Source: Pictodentalium vernedei
Taxonomy: Eukaryota; Mollusca; Scaphopoda; Dentaliida; Dentaliidae
Assembly (NCBI GenBank): GCA_031216915.1
Contig: CM062290.1
Coordinates: 378,740,718 to 378,804,717, forward strand
DNA length: 64,000 nucleotides
Reading direction: 5' to 3'
In this document: positions 1 through 11,239 of the stretch, one piece after another
Layout of the letters: every line of letters starts with the position of its first letter
Numbering within the stretch: the first letter of the stretch is position 1
The notes under the pieces: generated by a model
The model's database searches: none
Told to the model about the DNA's origin: nothing
The model's input: only the letters and a program-made list of their open reading frames with translations
Made by a program: the position numbers and the translations under genes

Positions 1-255
1 AAGATCTCCATGGATGACGTTGTGTGCCATTATTAATACTTTATATCTGATGCGAGACTCAACTAGTAGCCAATGCAAGGATTTGAGGATTGGTGTAATG
101 TGATCATATTTTGAGGGGCTAGCAACAATCTTGGCTGCTGTATTTTTAATGCGTTGAAGCAGGTTAATAGATTTCAGCGGAAGTCCAAAATAAAGAGAGT
201 CGCAATAGACCAGCCGAGACAGGACCATAGACAGTGTAACAGTTTTAGTGTGTTT
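1..255 (-). pseudogene. CR1/L2-type LINE reverse transcriptase C-terminal fragment
   Basis: On the minus strand, an open frame running off the window start reads VLSRLVYCDSLYFGLP, then LLQRIKNTAAKIV and HITPILKSLHWLLVESRIRY. This is the familiar thumb/C-terminal block of CR1/L2/Rex-type non-LTR retrotransposons (consensus SRLDYCNSLLYGLP, LQRVQNAAARL, HITPVLKSLHWLPV). The frame is open for about 80 codons but a stop lies just upstream and no palm motif follows, so it is a fragment. Confidence 0.7.
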
Positions 256-1960
256 TGATCAAGAAGTTTTCTAATTTTGTTGATATTTCTTGTCTGGAAG
301 AAGCAGCTTTTGCCCACTTTATGCCTTTATGATGAGGTTGGAATATTAGTCAGTTGGAATTATATAATTAACAAACTCAAGACTTCTTGGAAATTTATTG
401 GGGAATAAATAAAATTTATACCATGCTCGCCTATGTTACTACCCGTGAAAGGCCTGTATGTTAAATTTTAGCTTTTAACCCCACTACCTTTGAAAAGCTT
501 CTACTGCGGTTAAAAAAAATTAGAAGTTCATCTGACTTGACCTCTGACAAGACGAAATTTGTCAACTTCATTCACACTTCGCGATGTCCCATTCAAACAT
601 ACGACGTTTTGAGGTAGAATCTACTGCGTGCAATGACTTATTAAGTTTAGAATACATACAATTAAATATTTAAAATAAAATTTAAGAATTGTTAATAATA
701 ATTTGACTGAAAAAGCAAGGTAAATTCAATCAACTTTGACGATTTGTCTAGCTGTCAATCAAGAATCCACGTGCAGCTGGTAGAACTGCCCACCGGCGCG
801 GGTGTAAAGAAAACACACCCTTGTGTTTGCGACAGAAAGTGCCGTTTTTTCCCCATTTTAAGTGACAAAGTCGATTATTTATTGAGAGTATGGTATAAAT
901 AAAACAAATAGGTATTAGAGCCGGTAATTAGTTTTAAACAACGAGTAGGATAAGGGTTTTAACCACTCGGCTTGAGTAAGCAATCGAATGCCCCCTGGCA
1001 GATCGCTTAAATAGCCTACGAAGACCAGAAGAGATGCCTTTTTACAACGACTGAATTGACAGCTCAACCTAACAGAAAGGAAAGAATCTAATAGCCGCGC
1101 GGCTAAATACTATTAAATTGTTGAGGGTACTATTATTAATATGAACTTTGGTAAAACCAAGAAGCGCGCGCAACTCACAGTGTTTTTCAAATTATAATGA
1201 CATAAACTTAACAAAATTTAAAACAGTGTTTAAGTGGTCGTACAACAAAACATTTTGCGTTGTGAACTAATGCATGTACATGCTTCCTTGTAGATTTATT
1301 TCCCCCTAAAAACATATCAGACCTACAATATAAAATTGGCCTCGAAACGTATTGTCGAAAATTTATTGTTTTTGTTTCGCTGGGGTGCATACATTGTGGA
1401 ACGGAACTTCTGTTTTGGAAATGGTAATTCGTGGACGTTTGTCAGACAGCATGTCACTTCGACATCTTAGGTTCGTAATAACTGAATGAAAACGACCTTT
1501 GCCACAATCCGACCTGTGCGTACTTTTAAGTTACCACAAACGGACGTGTTGTTGATGCTTTTCATTTGGTAACTTTGTTCCAATAACATGCAGTGTTGGT
1601 TTGAAGTGAACAGCGTTTTGCACTTGCAAATGCAAAACAGATAAATCACGTGACATAATACTCCGCAGAATCGAACAACAGCGGGATCCCAACAGCCAGC
1701 CAGCAGACGATGAAATCCAATGTGCATATATGGGAACATTTAGCTTTTCGACAATTTCTGTCATTTAGTCAGCAAAGCAAACGACAGTTGAGTTTGTTTG
1801 GAAAAACTTTAATTTTGAAAAGCATGTTCAATAAATTATTCACAGTCTGCATGGAATGATCTAAGGAGAAATCTCGCACTACACCGTTCGCTTTTTAGGG
1901 GGCGTCATTCGACGTTTTGATGCAGCATTTGTAATAGGTTTGGAAAATTCTATAAGTTTA
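256..1960. other. No gene recognised
   Basis: AT-rich sequence with short open frames that match nothing I know and lack coding character. No clear repeat boundaries were seen. Confidence 0.4.
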
Positions 1961-2230
1961 GCTTATAAATTAGCATGAACTAAATTTAAGGCTCAGCAAA
2001 AGATTATGAAAAAACGGTATGATTCAAAAACTAAGGTTCAGCAGTATAAATATGGCGATATTGTTCACATCCTAGATTCTAGTACTAAAGTGGGGGCAAA
2101 CAAAGAAACTTAACCCAATTTGGAAAGGACAGGGCATAATCAGTCAGTGTATTTCATATTTCCTGTTTAGAGTCCAATTGATTAATATGTCACTATGAAT
2201 CATGATAAAATTAAATTGTACCAAGACAGA
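1960..2230 (+). pseudogene. gypsy (Ty3) integrase C-terminal remnant
   Basis: In broken frames the plus strand reads FKAQQKIMKKRYDSKTK, YGDIVHILDSS, KKLNPIWKGQGII, FLFRVQLINM and DKIKLYQDRILPP. This is the end of a Ty3/gypsy integrase: the basic helix before the SH3-like GDxVxxL strand, the KLxPxWxGP block and the final HxxxLKxYxxR. At least two frameshifts and three stops show that it is dead. A PHD finger follows immediately. Confidence 0.75.
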
Positions 2231-2287
2231 ATTTTACCCCCATGAAATTGAAAGGCACAAAGCTCTTTTCAAAACAAGGGGGTCCTA

Positions 2288-2460
2288 ATCTGTTCCCCTG
2301 TATTGTTTGTGTAGAAAACCTAATAATGGACCTTTTATGATTCAGTGTTACTATTGTCTGGATTGGTTTCATGGAAAGTGTGTCAAAGTCAGTAGTTCTG
2401 AGGCAAAATCTATTGATAAATTTGCTTGCTCTCACTGTAAAATTGCTCAACCTCAGTAAA
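2288..2460 (+). pseudogene. PHD zinc finger at the 3' end of the gypsy pol
   Basis: The frame after an upstream TAA reads YCLCRKPNNGPFMIQC, YYCLDWFHGKCVKV and FACSHCKIAQPQ, then stop. This is a C4-H-C3 PHD finger: CxxC, C-x2-C, WFHGKC and CxxC, all ligands present. It sits about 60 nt after the integrase C-terminus on the same strand, so it is probably the integrase-distal module of that element. PHD fingers commonly read histone H3 tails. A role in guiding integration is an inference. Confidence 0.7.
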
Positions 2461-3830
2461 TAATAAGGCCAGGTTGGTAATTCTGTAATGAATTCAACCT
2501 GTCCTTGAATTTGTTTTTTTATTTTTTAGATGTCAGATTCTGAAGGAAACAGTCCAAAAAGATGTTCGAAGAAGGGGATGATACGTCCCCATTTGCTATT
2601 TGCAGGGACATAAAACTTAAAACTGAGTCGGCTATACAACGGATCGTGTTTATTGGGGATAAAAGCGTAGAAGGACCCTTGCCCCAATCAAGACTTCAAG
2701 CCTCCCGGTCTTCGTGAGTCCAGCCCCAGAAAGGGGGTATTGATGTAAATTATAGTCCCCGGTCTTCGGGAGCTATACCCAAGGTTTCTGGTGGGGGAAG
2801 GGTGGGTGGTTCCCGGTCTTCGGTAAAAAGACCCAAGTCTGCTGTGGATTTGCTATAGGCAGGGGACGACTCAGTGGATGCCCTGTCAGTTCTTTAGGGA
2901 GAGACGGATCTGAACAGAAACGATGCGGTCCCTGCTCTAGGTGTCTCCTCGTCAGTTGCCCTAAATTAGTTAGGCAGCTGCGGAAGCATTGTGAGGCGCA
3001 CATTTGCCAGCTCCCTTCCGAGACCCGACCTCAGAGGGTCAGTACGTTTCTCTAGAAGAAAGTCTAGCCGCTCTGGAGGAGATTTCTGAACCCCTGGGTT
3101 TGCCCTGCTGGACCTCCAGGATCTAGTGAATAGGGAATATGAGCGTTTCGCTATAACTGTGTATCCACTTTTTGTTGACAAAATGCGAGACCTAGAGAGT
3201 CAGAAGGGATTTAAACCACTGATCCCACACACAGGAGTGCTCGAGCTCCTGATCACACCAGCTGGTCCTTGCCATTGGAGCATTGCAATGTGGTTGCTAA
3301 ATACATTTGAAGAGGGAGAACGTAAAGTCATATCTCCCTCAGCTATCACAGAGCCAGCCTCACTCCGGGTTCTTCTAAAATTGTGGCAGCGGCCTGTGGC
3401 TTTGCTGACCCCGGGGTGGTGCCTATTCATAGGAGCTCAGAACCCGTTTTTGAGCCGGCTTCTAGAAGTATCCAGGTGGCTAGTGGTTTCTCCAAACCAG
3501 TGTCCGTGCCGCCACCTGGGTCTCAAGTGGAGTGTAATCCACAGAGCTCCACTGGAAGTCTCCCTCCTCCGGGGTTTGGTCAGTTACCTGCGCGAGGTAG
3601 GGGTCTTAGTGGCTGGGATCAGGGCCAACTGTAGAACAGTGGCGTAATATTAGACTGTTTTCCACAGGCCCACTGGTGATTCAGAGTGCGGGCTTTGGGG
3701 GTCCTGATGTGTTGGATTCCCACTTCCACCTGGATCTTTGTCGCAATATGTGGGACAATTCCCAACTGTCCCCCAGAGAACTGTTTAGGTTGGATTGGGG
3801 TAGACCTCCAAGGGTGCTTGTTCCGTTCAG
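2461..3830 (+). pseudogene. Decayed retroelement region with TatD-like DSHFHLD signature
   Basis: More GC-rich than its surroundings. An open frame at 3126-3647 and one at 3383-3634 (PVSVPPPGSQ, LPPPGFGQLP) are low-complexity Pro/Ser-rich. At 3676-3830 the frame reads VLDSHFHLDLCRN; DSHFHLD fits the metal-binding N-terminal signature of TatD-type hydrolases. The frame runs straight into a truncated Tc1 element near 3831, so the rest of such a domain is absent. A polypyrimidine tract and AG at about 2530 look like a splice acceptor. Whether this stretch belongs to the gypsy element upstream is not proven. Confidence 0.4.
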
Positions 3831-4317
3831 TTTTCATTTGAACACAAACCCTTGTGATTTAATGATTGAATATGGCGAATGCAAATGTAAGAAGACATTT
3901 GTCTGAATCAGAAATGTGGTGGGCTGTTGGGATGGTGGAGCAAGGTGCTACGCATTGTCAGGTTGGTGTAGCCCTTGGTGTGCACCACACGGTGATCACC
4001 AGAGTCTGGGCAAGATTTCAGGAGAATGGCACACTAGTAAGACGACATGGTGGTGGCACAGACAGGGCAACATCTGCCATGGTGGTCCAAGAATGGAACA
4101 ACTTCCCACAAAGGACCCCACTGGGAGCACGAGAAGCGTTGTCAAGCTGTAATTAACAATAATGGGTCTCATACTCGATATTGAACCAATTTGTGTACTT
4201 AAATCTTTAAAAATAAAATTAAATATTAAATATATACACTTTTCATAACAATATTTGAACTAAAACGTAAAACGGGGTTGTTGGATATACTTGGTGCTTG
4301 GCAAACTTTGAGTAGTA
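3831..4317 (+). mobile_element. Internally deleted, 5'-truncated Tc1-like element
   Basis: Homologous to the full Tc1 copy at 21857-23413 but on the opposite strand. The transposase start MNMANANVRRHLSE is kept, then the frame jumps near 4075 from the DNA-binding region (after RATSA) directly to the last 25 codons (QEWNNFPQRTP). The catalytic domain is therefore missing. The right terminal repeat is present (about 4285-4317). The left terminal repeat and about 245 bp of leader are missing, and homology begins at about 3831. Confidence 0.85.
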
Positions 4318-5600
4318 TATATATCTCGATTTTTTCTGCAAGTTATTTTGTTGCTTTGGGGGGGGGGGGGGTGGTTAGGGACCCCTGCACCCGCCCCGGT
4401 TCCTATGTCCTTCCTCCAAATATAAATAAAATTAATAATTTCAACTGGAAACAGAACGGCGCCATCACTCCTCCGTTCTTAGTACAGTGAAAGTTATTTC
4501 CCTTGATGTGTTTGTCTGAGCTGTTGAAATTGAACGATTTCTTTGACAAATGCCCTAACTGTTTTTGATAACTGTTTTGGTTCTCTTTTGATTAAGTATT
4601 CTTTCGTTCCATACTTGCTTAATAATTGTTTTGTTTCTCACTTGATAAAGTATTCGTTCATGCCATACTTGATTGCTTTTACATGATATTAATCAAGCTC
4701 TGCGGCGACCAGTCGAATTCCGTAAAAGTCTCGTTAATGCAATATGGTGTCCCTTTCTCGAAAAGGTTTCTGGATATGCTTTCATGTTCAATTTTTAAAT
4801 AATCTTTCAATCAAGAGGTGTTCACCTTGAAAACATCAGGATATTAACATAATTAGTGGAACATACAGGGTGTCTTGATAAAACTACAGCTCGATTCATA
4901 TTATTCTGTAAGCAAATCTGTCTGCTAATAGTGATGGTAATCTCAACAATAATTTACTTAAATTAAGTGTTGATTGAGCAATGGCGAAGCCATGGGTGGG
5001 GGAGTAGTGCATAGCCCCCTACAAAGTTCGCCCCTGATCCAAATACAACTTTGACATAACACAGAGCCCAAGAATGGTCTACAGAATGACGCTAAGCAGG
5101 CTTCAAATGCCTCGGATTCGGACTTAGAGCACTGCATTTTGCAAAATGATCTCGAGGGGGAGGGGGGGGGGGTCAAAACTAAGACCATTTTGTCTTTACA
5201 CCCTCCTCTTTAGGAAAGTGGGTGAAGGGGGTACAGACTGGAGGGTCCTTGTGAGGAGCTCCCCCACAGCAGCTTTGAAAATATTAAGTCTCCCACCCAA
5301 AAAAAAAGAAAATCGATAGGGCACCTCCTATTATAGAATCGTGGCTTCGCCCCCATGATTGAGAAACATTTGTTACGCTGATTTAACGACAATGAATGTT
5401 TATGGTATTTTTAGGTTCTGGAGGGCGAAATAGTTCGGCTGATTAGAAATGGGAACCGTTGGTATAAGCTCTTTGAGTTTTGACTATGAGTTATGTGAGG
5501 TGATATGAGGTATTCACTCGCATGTGTGAATATCTCTTGCTCCACCGTCTACACGGTTAAAATATGTACCACCACCTAGAAATATGTCAGTTACTAAAAC
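4318..5600. other. Non-coding; short tandem duplication and poly-G run
   Basis: Contains a run of about 12 G at 4359-4372, a diverged tandem duplication of roughly 58 bp at 4562-4675 (both copies hold TTTCTC..TTGAT..AAGTATTC..TTC..CCATACTTG), and G-rich low-complexity DNA at 5155-5240. No gene was recognised. Confidence 0.5.
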
Positions 5601-5621
5601 GCTAGCAATTTCCAGACATAC

Positions 5622-5785
5622 CAAAGCAGTACAGGCCAATGTCTTGGCTATGATCACACCCCGTTGTTTCATTGACAAATCCACACTCGTAATGGTCGGT
5701 TGAGATTTTCCAGCATTCTAATTTCTGATCCAAAATCTCACCATTTCCTTCTTTGAATTCACCTTTATTTAGTACTCTAGCAGGC
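5622..5785 (-). CDS. SRCR domain second-half exon (module 2)
   Basis: Exon of the minus-strand gene. Acceptor TATATATTTCAG, donor GTATGTCTGG, entry phase 2, exit phase 1, 164 nt, identical in length and phases to 36433-36596. It reads PARVLNKGEF, QKLECWKI, HYECGF, TTGCDHSQDIGLYCF, so the last four SRCR cysteines are in place. Together with 13038-13188 it makes a complete six-cysteine group A domain. A functional donor follows, so the gene continues downstream. By the pattern the next exon should be a CTLD first half. None was found between 1 and 5.6 kb, where a decayed gypsy element lies, so it may be outside the window. Confidence 0.85.
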
Positions 5786-6166
5786 CTGAAATATATAAAA
5801 AATCCGTACACAGCTATTTTGCAACTTTAATCGTCGTATAAATTCAGCAGGCGATAGTGTTGTGGCACAATAAACAAATATATTTCTAAGACCATTTCAA
5901 TGACGGCTACTTCGGTTTATAATTTGACAACCACAAGTAGCGTCCCACCCCCAAAGACTGTCGAACATTGCCCATGAGTTCTGACGTGCCGTAACGCGAA
6001 TCTCAGCATACCCAAATTCATATTACGCATATTTTAAACGAGGCTCGAGCAATCTGCGCATGATTTAAAGGCGACAGTTTTACAAATGGATTCAGATGAA
6101 AATCGAGAACCATTTCGCTCAAACGTCGGGGCAAATTTTTCATTCAGGGTCTGTTTGAAAATGGTT

Positions 6167-6435
6167 TACAGTTAAAACTAGAAGTTGTATCACGAACTGT
6201 GCGCTTATCTAGGCTTAATTGCGCGTAGGAATGGCGCGCAATTGCCACATCGAATGGCATCCAAAGCACGGCAGGTTCTCCTGGTTACTCATAGCAAACA
6301 CAGGCAATGTTTCTGCCAATGTTACCCGTAGGTCCATTGGCTGAAACATTTCTTGTATACAGGTCATATGTACAGAATGTGATCGCCTTACTGTAGTCAT
6401 AACGAGAACGACGTGCTATTCTAGTTTCAACTGTA
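6167..6435 (+). mobile_element. TA-flanked MITE family A, copy 1
   Basis: Begins TA-CAGTTAAAACTAGAAG and ends CTAGTTTCAACTG-TA. The TA target duplication and CAGT terminus fit a Tc1/mariner-type non-autonomous element. The central hairpin is damaged in this copy. Confidence 0.85.
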
Positions 6436-8008
6436 CTTAACAGTTTTCATGATGCGGATCCTCCAATAAAAAACGCAAGAGAATATGTGTTCTGGAAAAG
6501 GATTGGCAATACAGTTTATATTAGACCGTCGAACTTTATAAGATGTCACAACGGTATGAAGTTAATAACCCTTTCGTTGCTGTGCAATTTGGTAAAATCA
6601 TGTGATGAACAATATATTGGAGGAAATGGGATTAATGTGAAACAAAATGAAAACGCCAATAACGAAAGCTTATTTGTAATTTTAAAACTGTTATTACAAA
6701 TTGGAACATTATGCGGCATTCTCATTCAGGTACTCAGCACTGACAGAGTTAAACAATGTTTACAAAATTACCCTCAGCCCATACTCCATAAATCTCAATA
6801 GAAAAGACGTCTAGTCTCCTTGAATTTAGTTCCTATTTAATGGAATGACCATGTTGTCCAAACTTGGCCCCACAGGCCGTGATATAATATTTTTGATCTG
6901 TCGTCCTATACCACAGGATGACAAAACAAAAATACATTATATAACGGTCTGTTGGACCAAGTTTGGACTATTGAGCACGCTGTTGCCTCGGGTGTTTCGG
7001 AATTTACATAGACGCGAAAAATGATGGAGATCAAATGGATGAAGCCATATCGTATGTCGCCTGCATTTCGTATAACGTGCGTTCTACTGAGAATAACAAC
7101 GTGCTGCGGTATCCATTCCTTGTATCTGGTATCTCCGTACTGAGTACGGACTTATAGCACAGGCCGTCAACATTTGGTTCCGTATCCAGTATGGACCTGT
7201 AGCAGCAAGAGGGTTAAGACGAGGCACAACGGACTTGGAGTACGGGGGACTAGAAACAACCACCCGAGTTGGAGATTTTCTGCATTCCAAGAGCGCTGAA
7301 GGTCGTTGATTCCTGTCTGTCGTTCTCTACATGAATTGTGTCCTGTATTCTCTACATGAATTGTGTCGTGTATTTATATCACGACCAAAGCTGAAATAAA
7401 TGAATGAAGCCGATATTTCTTAAAGAAAAATATTTTCGTTGGCTTGTTTGCTTTCTTGTTTGACGCTGTTTTGTGTCAAAGCATTTGATTCACGTCATGA
7501 CGCCATTTGTATGCGTAACATCACATCAGATACGTCCTTACATGACGTTCTTATACGGCCTCCTCGTGTGATGTACCCAGAACATTTCTCAGTGTCTGTA
7601 TTGTTACATGGAATACATGCACCAATCGTGGTATAAAATATGTTATCTGGGTATATTTGTTTGGATGTTTTTGCATTTTAGGTGCTATATTCAATTCTTC
7701 AACACCCAATGCCATATATAAGTATATCATTACAACACTAAACCAGACTGGTATGTCATACTCATTCTCGTTGGCGAGATCAGATCGGCCAGATATGATT
7801 GGTTTCTTCCTGAAAAGCCTTTCCCCTTCGGTGTCGGACCAAAATTGAGTAGATTATCGTTTCACCCACACAAAGCGATATTAATGTATCGCTCATACAC
7901 AGAAGAAAATTCGTTTCATTTTTCAAAGTTTTTTATTGTTTTTTGCTTGTGTTAGGTCAAACGAGTTATGTAGACGATATTAACCCTTCATGCTTTCAGC
8001 CGATGTCA
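6436..8008. other. Intron sequence, no gene recognised
   Basis: Part of the 7.3-kb intron between the last two SRCR exons. The 104-codon open frame at 6487-6801 (plus) resembles nothing known. No repeat boundaries are clear apart from a possible stray TTAACCCTT end near 7979. Confidence 0.4.
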
Positions 8009-8246
8009 TTAATCCTTTGAACCCTAGCGGCCGCTTTTCCGGCCAGGAACATGAAACGTCATAACGCAATTATATAGGATGGCTGTTCAATAAATGTGTG
8101 AGGTAGACCAATCAATATTTTCAACGTGCAGCCCCGAGGCTGCACGTTGAACATATTGACTGGTCTACCCACAATAATGAATATGGACGCTTCTAATTGC
8201 TGCCATCGAACTGGCATGGAAGATACCAATAGAGTTCAAAGGTTAA
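8009..8246. mobile_element. piggyBac-like MITE family 2, copy 1
   Basis: TTAA-flanked, with CCTTTGAAC at one end and GTTCAAAGG at the other. The centre is a hairpin around GTGCAGCCCCGAGGCTGCAC flanked by ACCAATCAATATT and its complement. The TTAA duplication and CCCTTT termini are those of piggyBac-type elements. Confidence 0.82.
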
Positions 8247-8544
8247 CGTTTTATGTATATTTCCAAATCAACCAACCTCTAATGGTTATTTTATCTCTGA
8301 ACGTTTGCGAAATGCCTCGCTTCCTTTCTATTTTAGGAAACGTTTATCTCTTGTCATGCAGTCACTTTTGACCGAATGTGAAAAAAAGAACGATTCCCCG
8401 TCTCATACGTATTTTACCGAATATATTGGATAAAAGTATTTGGTAACGTTTCATTTACAAATTTCGTCTCGATGCGATATCTATTGATAGATTCACAACT
8501 GTCTTATCTCCGCGAATCCATGAAATAGTATTCTGTGCACTTTA

Positions 8545-8660
8545 AAATCAGTTGAGTTAAAAATCAACCCAAATCAACTGGAATGAGTGAATAGGAACCC
8601 AATTGGGTCCGGATTCACTCAAGCCACTTGATTTGGGTTGAGTTTTAACCCAACTGATTT
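8545..8660. repeat. Imperfect palindrome with about 50-bp arms
   Basis: The arm starting AAATCAGTTGAGTTAAAA pairs with the arm ending TTTTAACCCAACTGATTT around an AACCCAATTGGGTCC centre. Probably a foldback element. Confidence 0.7.
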
Positions 8661-8885
8661 CACCGCCTATAAGTTTGAATACTGAATTGCCAGCTTTAAT
8701 AGCGGTCAGTCTTAAGACATACTGATGACCGACAGAACAGGACATGGGCACGCTTGGTATATGGACATGGGCTATTAATAAGAGAGATCTGAAAAACTTC
8801 AGTGCGTGTGAACGATATTTGTGACCTTCACAAGTCGTGCAACTCAAATGCAAAATTAAACTGCTGTTTAACAGTGTCAAAGAGT

Positions 8886-8960
8886 CTGTTATTATTTATT
8901 GGTGTTTAAGGTCACATATGTTGCACAATGGCAAATCATGACCACAACATGAGTATCAAT
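8886..8960 (-). mobile_element. SINE tail fragment
   Basis: Starts TTATTTATTGGTGTTTAAGG, the reverse complement of the 3' end of the tRNA-derived SINE seen complete at 31801-32139. Homology fades after about 75 bp. Confidence 0.6.
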
Positions 8961-9548
8961 TCAAGACCCATGGTGAGCGTTAATAAGCCATGTTGCCCAT
9001 TTTAGAGAGGGTTTGCACCTCCCAAGCATTGGTGACTGGGTCCTATTTTACCAGTAAAACAGAGCCTGTTTACCGCAGTGAACAGGCACTGCTTCACTTC
9101 CCGGGGTCCAAGCGGCGACAAAAGGTTTGTCTATGGTAAGATGTCCAACTCTGGTGTCTTTCAGAATAAATAAAAAAAATCAAATAGATTGTTTTCAAAC
9201 GGTCGAGGAGTGTCTTCAACTTGATATGGGAGTAAAGGCTTGGTGGTTGGTTCTGTAAGGACCACTCGAGAAAATACAAAGCCCAAAATCTTCTTTCAAA
9301 GAAATTTCTGAAGTTCAAAGAACCAGAAATGACATTCCCATATTGCCACCGACGTCTGTGTGGACCACATTCAAGTCCCAGTTTGTACTTTTATTCATTT
9401 CAGTGTGTTATAACACAATGTTTCATTATTATGTGTATCCTATCAAGTCGTCATTTGCAAAAAGATAAAAGATAAATTATATCTATTACACTCTCTCACA
9501 TTCTTTTTCAATTGAAAAACCCACAGAATCTTCCGAATTTACCTCTAT

Positions 9549-9802
9549 TTAACCCTTTACCCAACGCAGACGATATCGAAAATTATTATTTTAAATATAA
9601 TTTTTTAATTTTTTTTTCACCAAAAAATTGAACAAAACCATATCATGTGACCCCTCATTGGAACGGGCTCGACGAGCTCGTTCCCAGGAGGGGTCACATG
9701 ATATGGTTTTGTTGAACTTTTAAAAACAAATAATATTGTTTCAGCTGCTGAATTTGCATATTACGCGGGGGTTTGTAGGCGATTCGTTGGGTAAAGGCTT
9801 AA
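9549..9802. mobile_element. piggyBac-like MITE family 1 (subfamily a)
   Basis: TTAA-flanked, with terminal CCCTTTACCCAACG and its complement. The central hairpin is ATATCATGTGACCCCTC..GAGGGGTCACATGATAT with GAGCTCG at the apex. Confidence 0.88.
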
Positions 9803-10388
9803 TCAAGTGGTGCCGCGTCCGATAGCTGGTTAAAGGTGTAATACAAAAAACACATTTCCAAATCCGTAACTATACCGTCGACGATTAGGGGGTGGGACAT
9901 TCATATTTCTCGAATAACGCAAGGAATTGGCAGACAGTTCTTACACATATCACTGCCAGCTATTCGTAACATAGGTGGTCAACAGTCACAGAATTTTTGT
10001 TATGAAAATGTCGTGGTAAATATACTTTTTTTACAACTATGTGGGTTTCCGAGATGACGTACTGAAGTCGCGACCTCGTCTCTGTCTTATATATCCTAAG
10101 GACGAGTCGATATATGATCCAGAGGCGAGGTCGACAATTCAATACACCACCACGGAAACCAACATGGTGGTAATAACGATTTTGTTTACAACAATTCTCC
10201 CTTTCTTGGCCTTTTCGAATAGTTTTTGACAATCATTCTGCGCCTGTGAGTTGATTTTTTTATGACTGAAGATCATAACGTCATAGAATTGCGTTCTTCT
10301 TGCATGATTTAATCTAAATTCATTATTCTCTACTGACGTTGTTAGAGTAGTGTTTCAGCTGTGCGTTTCTTTGTTTTACTTTTCAGGT

Positions 10389-10629
10389 TTAACCATTTGA
10401 ACCCTGATGGTATCTTCCTTGTTAGTTCAGTGGCAGTAATTGGAGGATTCCATATTCATTATTTGGGGGTAGACCAAATAATATTTTCAATGTGTTGCCT
10501 TGGGGCGGCACGTTGAAAATATTGATTGGTCTACACCACAAATTCACTAAGCAGGCACCCTACTCAATGAAATTATGGAGTATCATGTCCCTGGGCCGAA
10601 AAAATGCACCTCTCCAGTTTAAGGGTTCA
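10389..10629. mobile_element. piggyBac-like MITE family 2, diverged copy
   Basis: Begins TTAACCATTTGAACCCTGA and ends AAGGGTTCAA, with a central TAGACCAAATAATATT..AATATTGATTGGTCTA foldback. The orientation is opposite to the copy at 8009. Confidence 0.7.
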
Positions 10630-11089
10630 ACGCATGATGGCTTATAAAAATCTCATCACAGCTCAAAATGATTTAGTGTTATTTATTTTGTTGAGCTGGT
10701 AATTTATTTATCATCTTGGTACTGTTATTAAATAAAAAAAAAAAAAAATTGGAGGAGTGAAGGTGTTGAGGTAAAAAACGTTATATTTTTTAATTGATTG
10801 ATCGCACGTGCGGTTGCTACTCTCAATACAGATCTGTATTTTTGTCTAGATGTTTTTACTTGTATTGGAGGAAATACTTTCTTATTGTGAGATAAAAGCA
10901 ATGGAAAACAACTTGGGCTTTCACGACGGCATTGTTGATTGTCGTGGCTATTTTCTGGCACTTGTCTAACGCATCACCACACTAATAACCATATATGACG
11001 TGTGTAAGATTATGTGGAAGTCTTTAAACATTCCAACTCTCGGACAATAGTACTCGTTCTTTTCTAACAACTTCCCAACTATACGTGAA

Positions 11090-11180
11090 TGCGTTCGTCC
11101 TTCCGTGATGGCATGAGTGCCGTATTGACGAATGCATTCACACATTGGGCGTTCTGTGTTTTACACGCCTCTACGACACA
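11090..11180. repeat. Short repeat shared with 19527-19612
   Basis: Both copies share a CCTTCCG.GATGGCA.GAGTGCC-like block and GTTCTGTGTTTTACACGCCT. This may be the 3' tail of the LINE next to it or an independent repeat. Confidence 0.5.
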
Positions 11181-11239
11181 GAATATATTCATTTAAAAAT
11201 TCGGTATATAATATATAATAACACTTCGGCAGGCCGCTG

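Noticed and set aside
3126..3647. 173-codon gene
   Set aside because: No domain; two frames overlap equally well in a decayed, GC-rich retroelement stretch.
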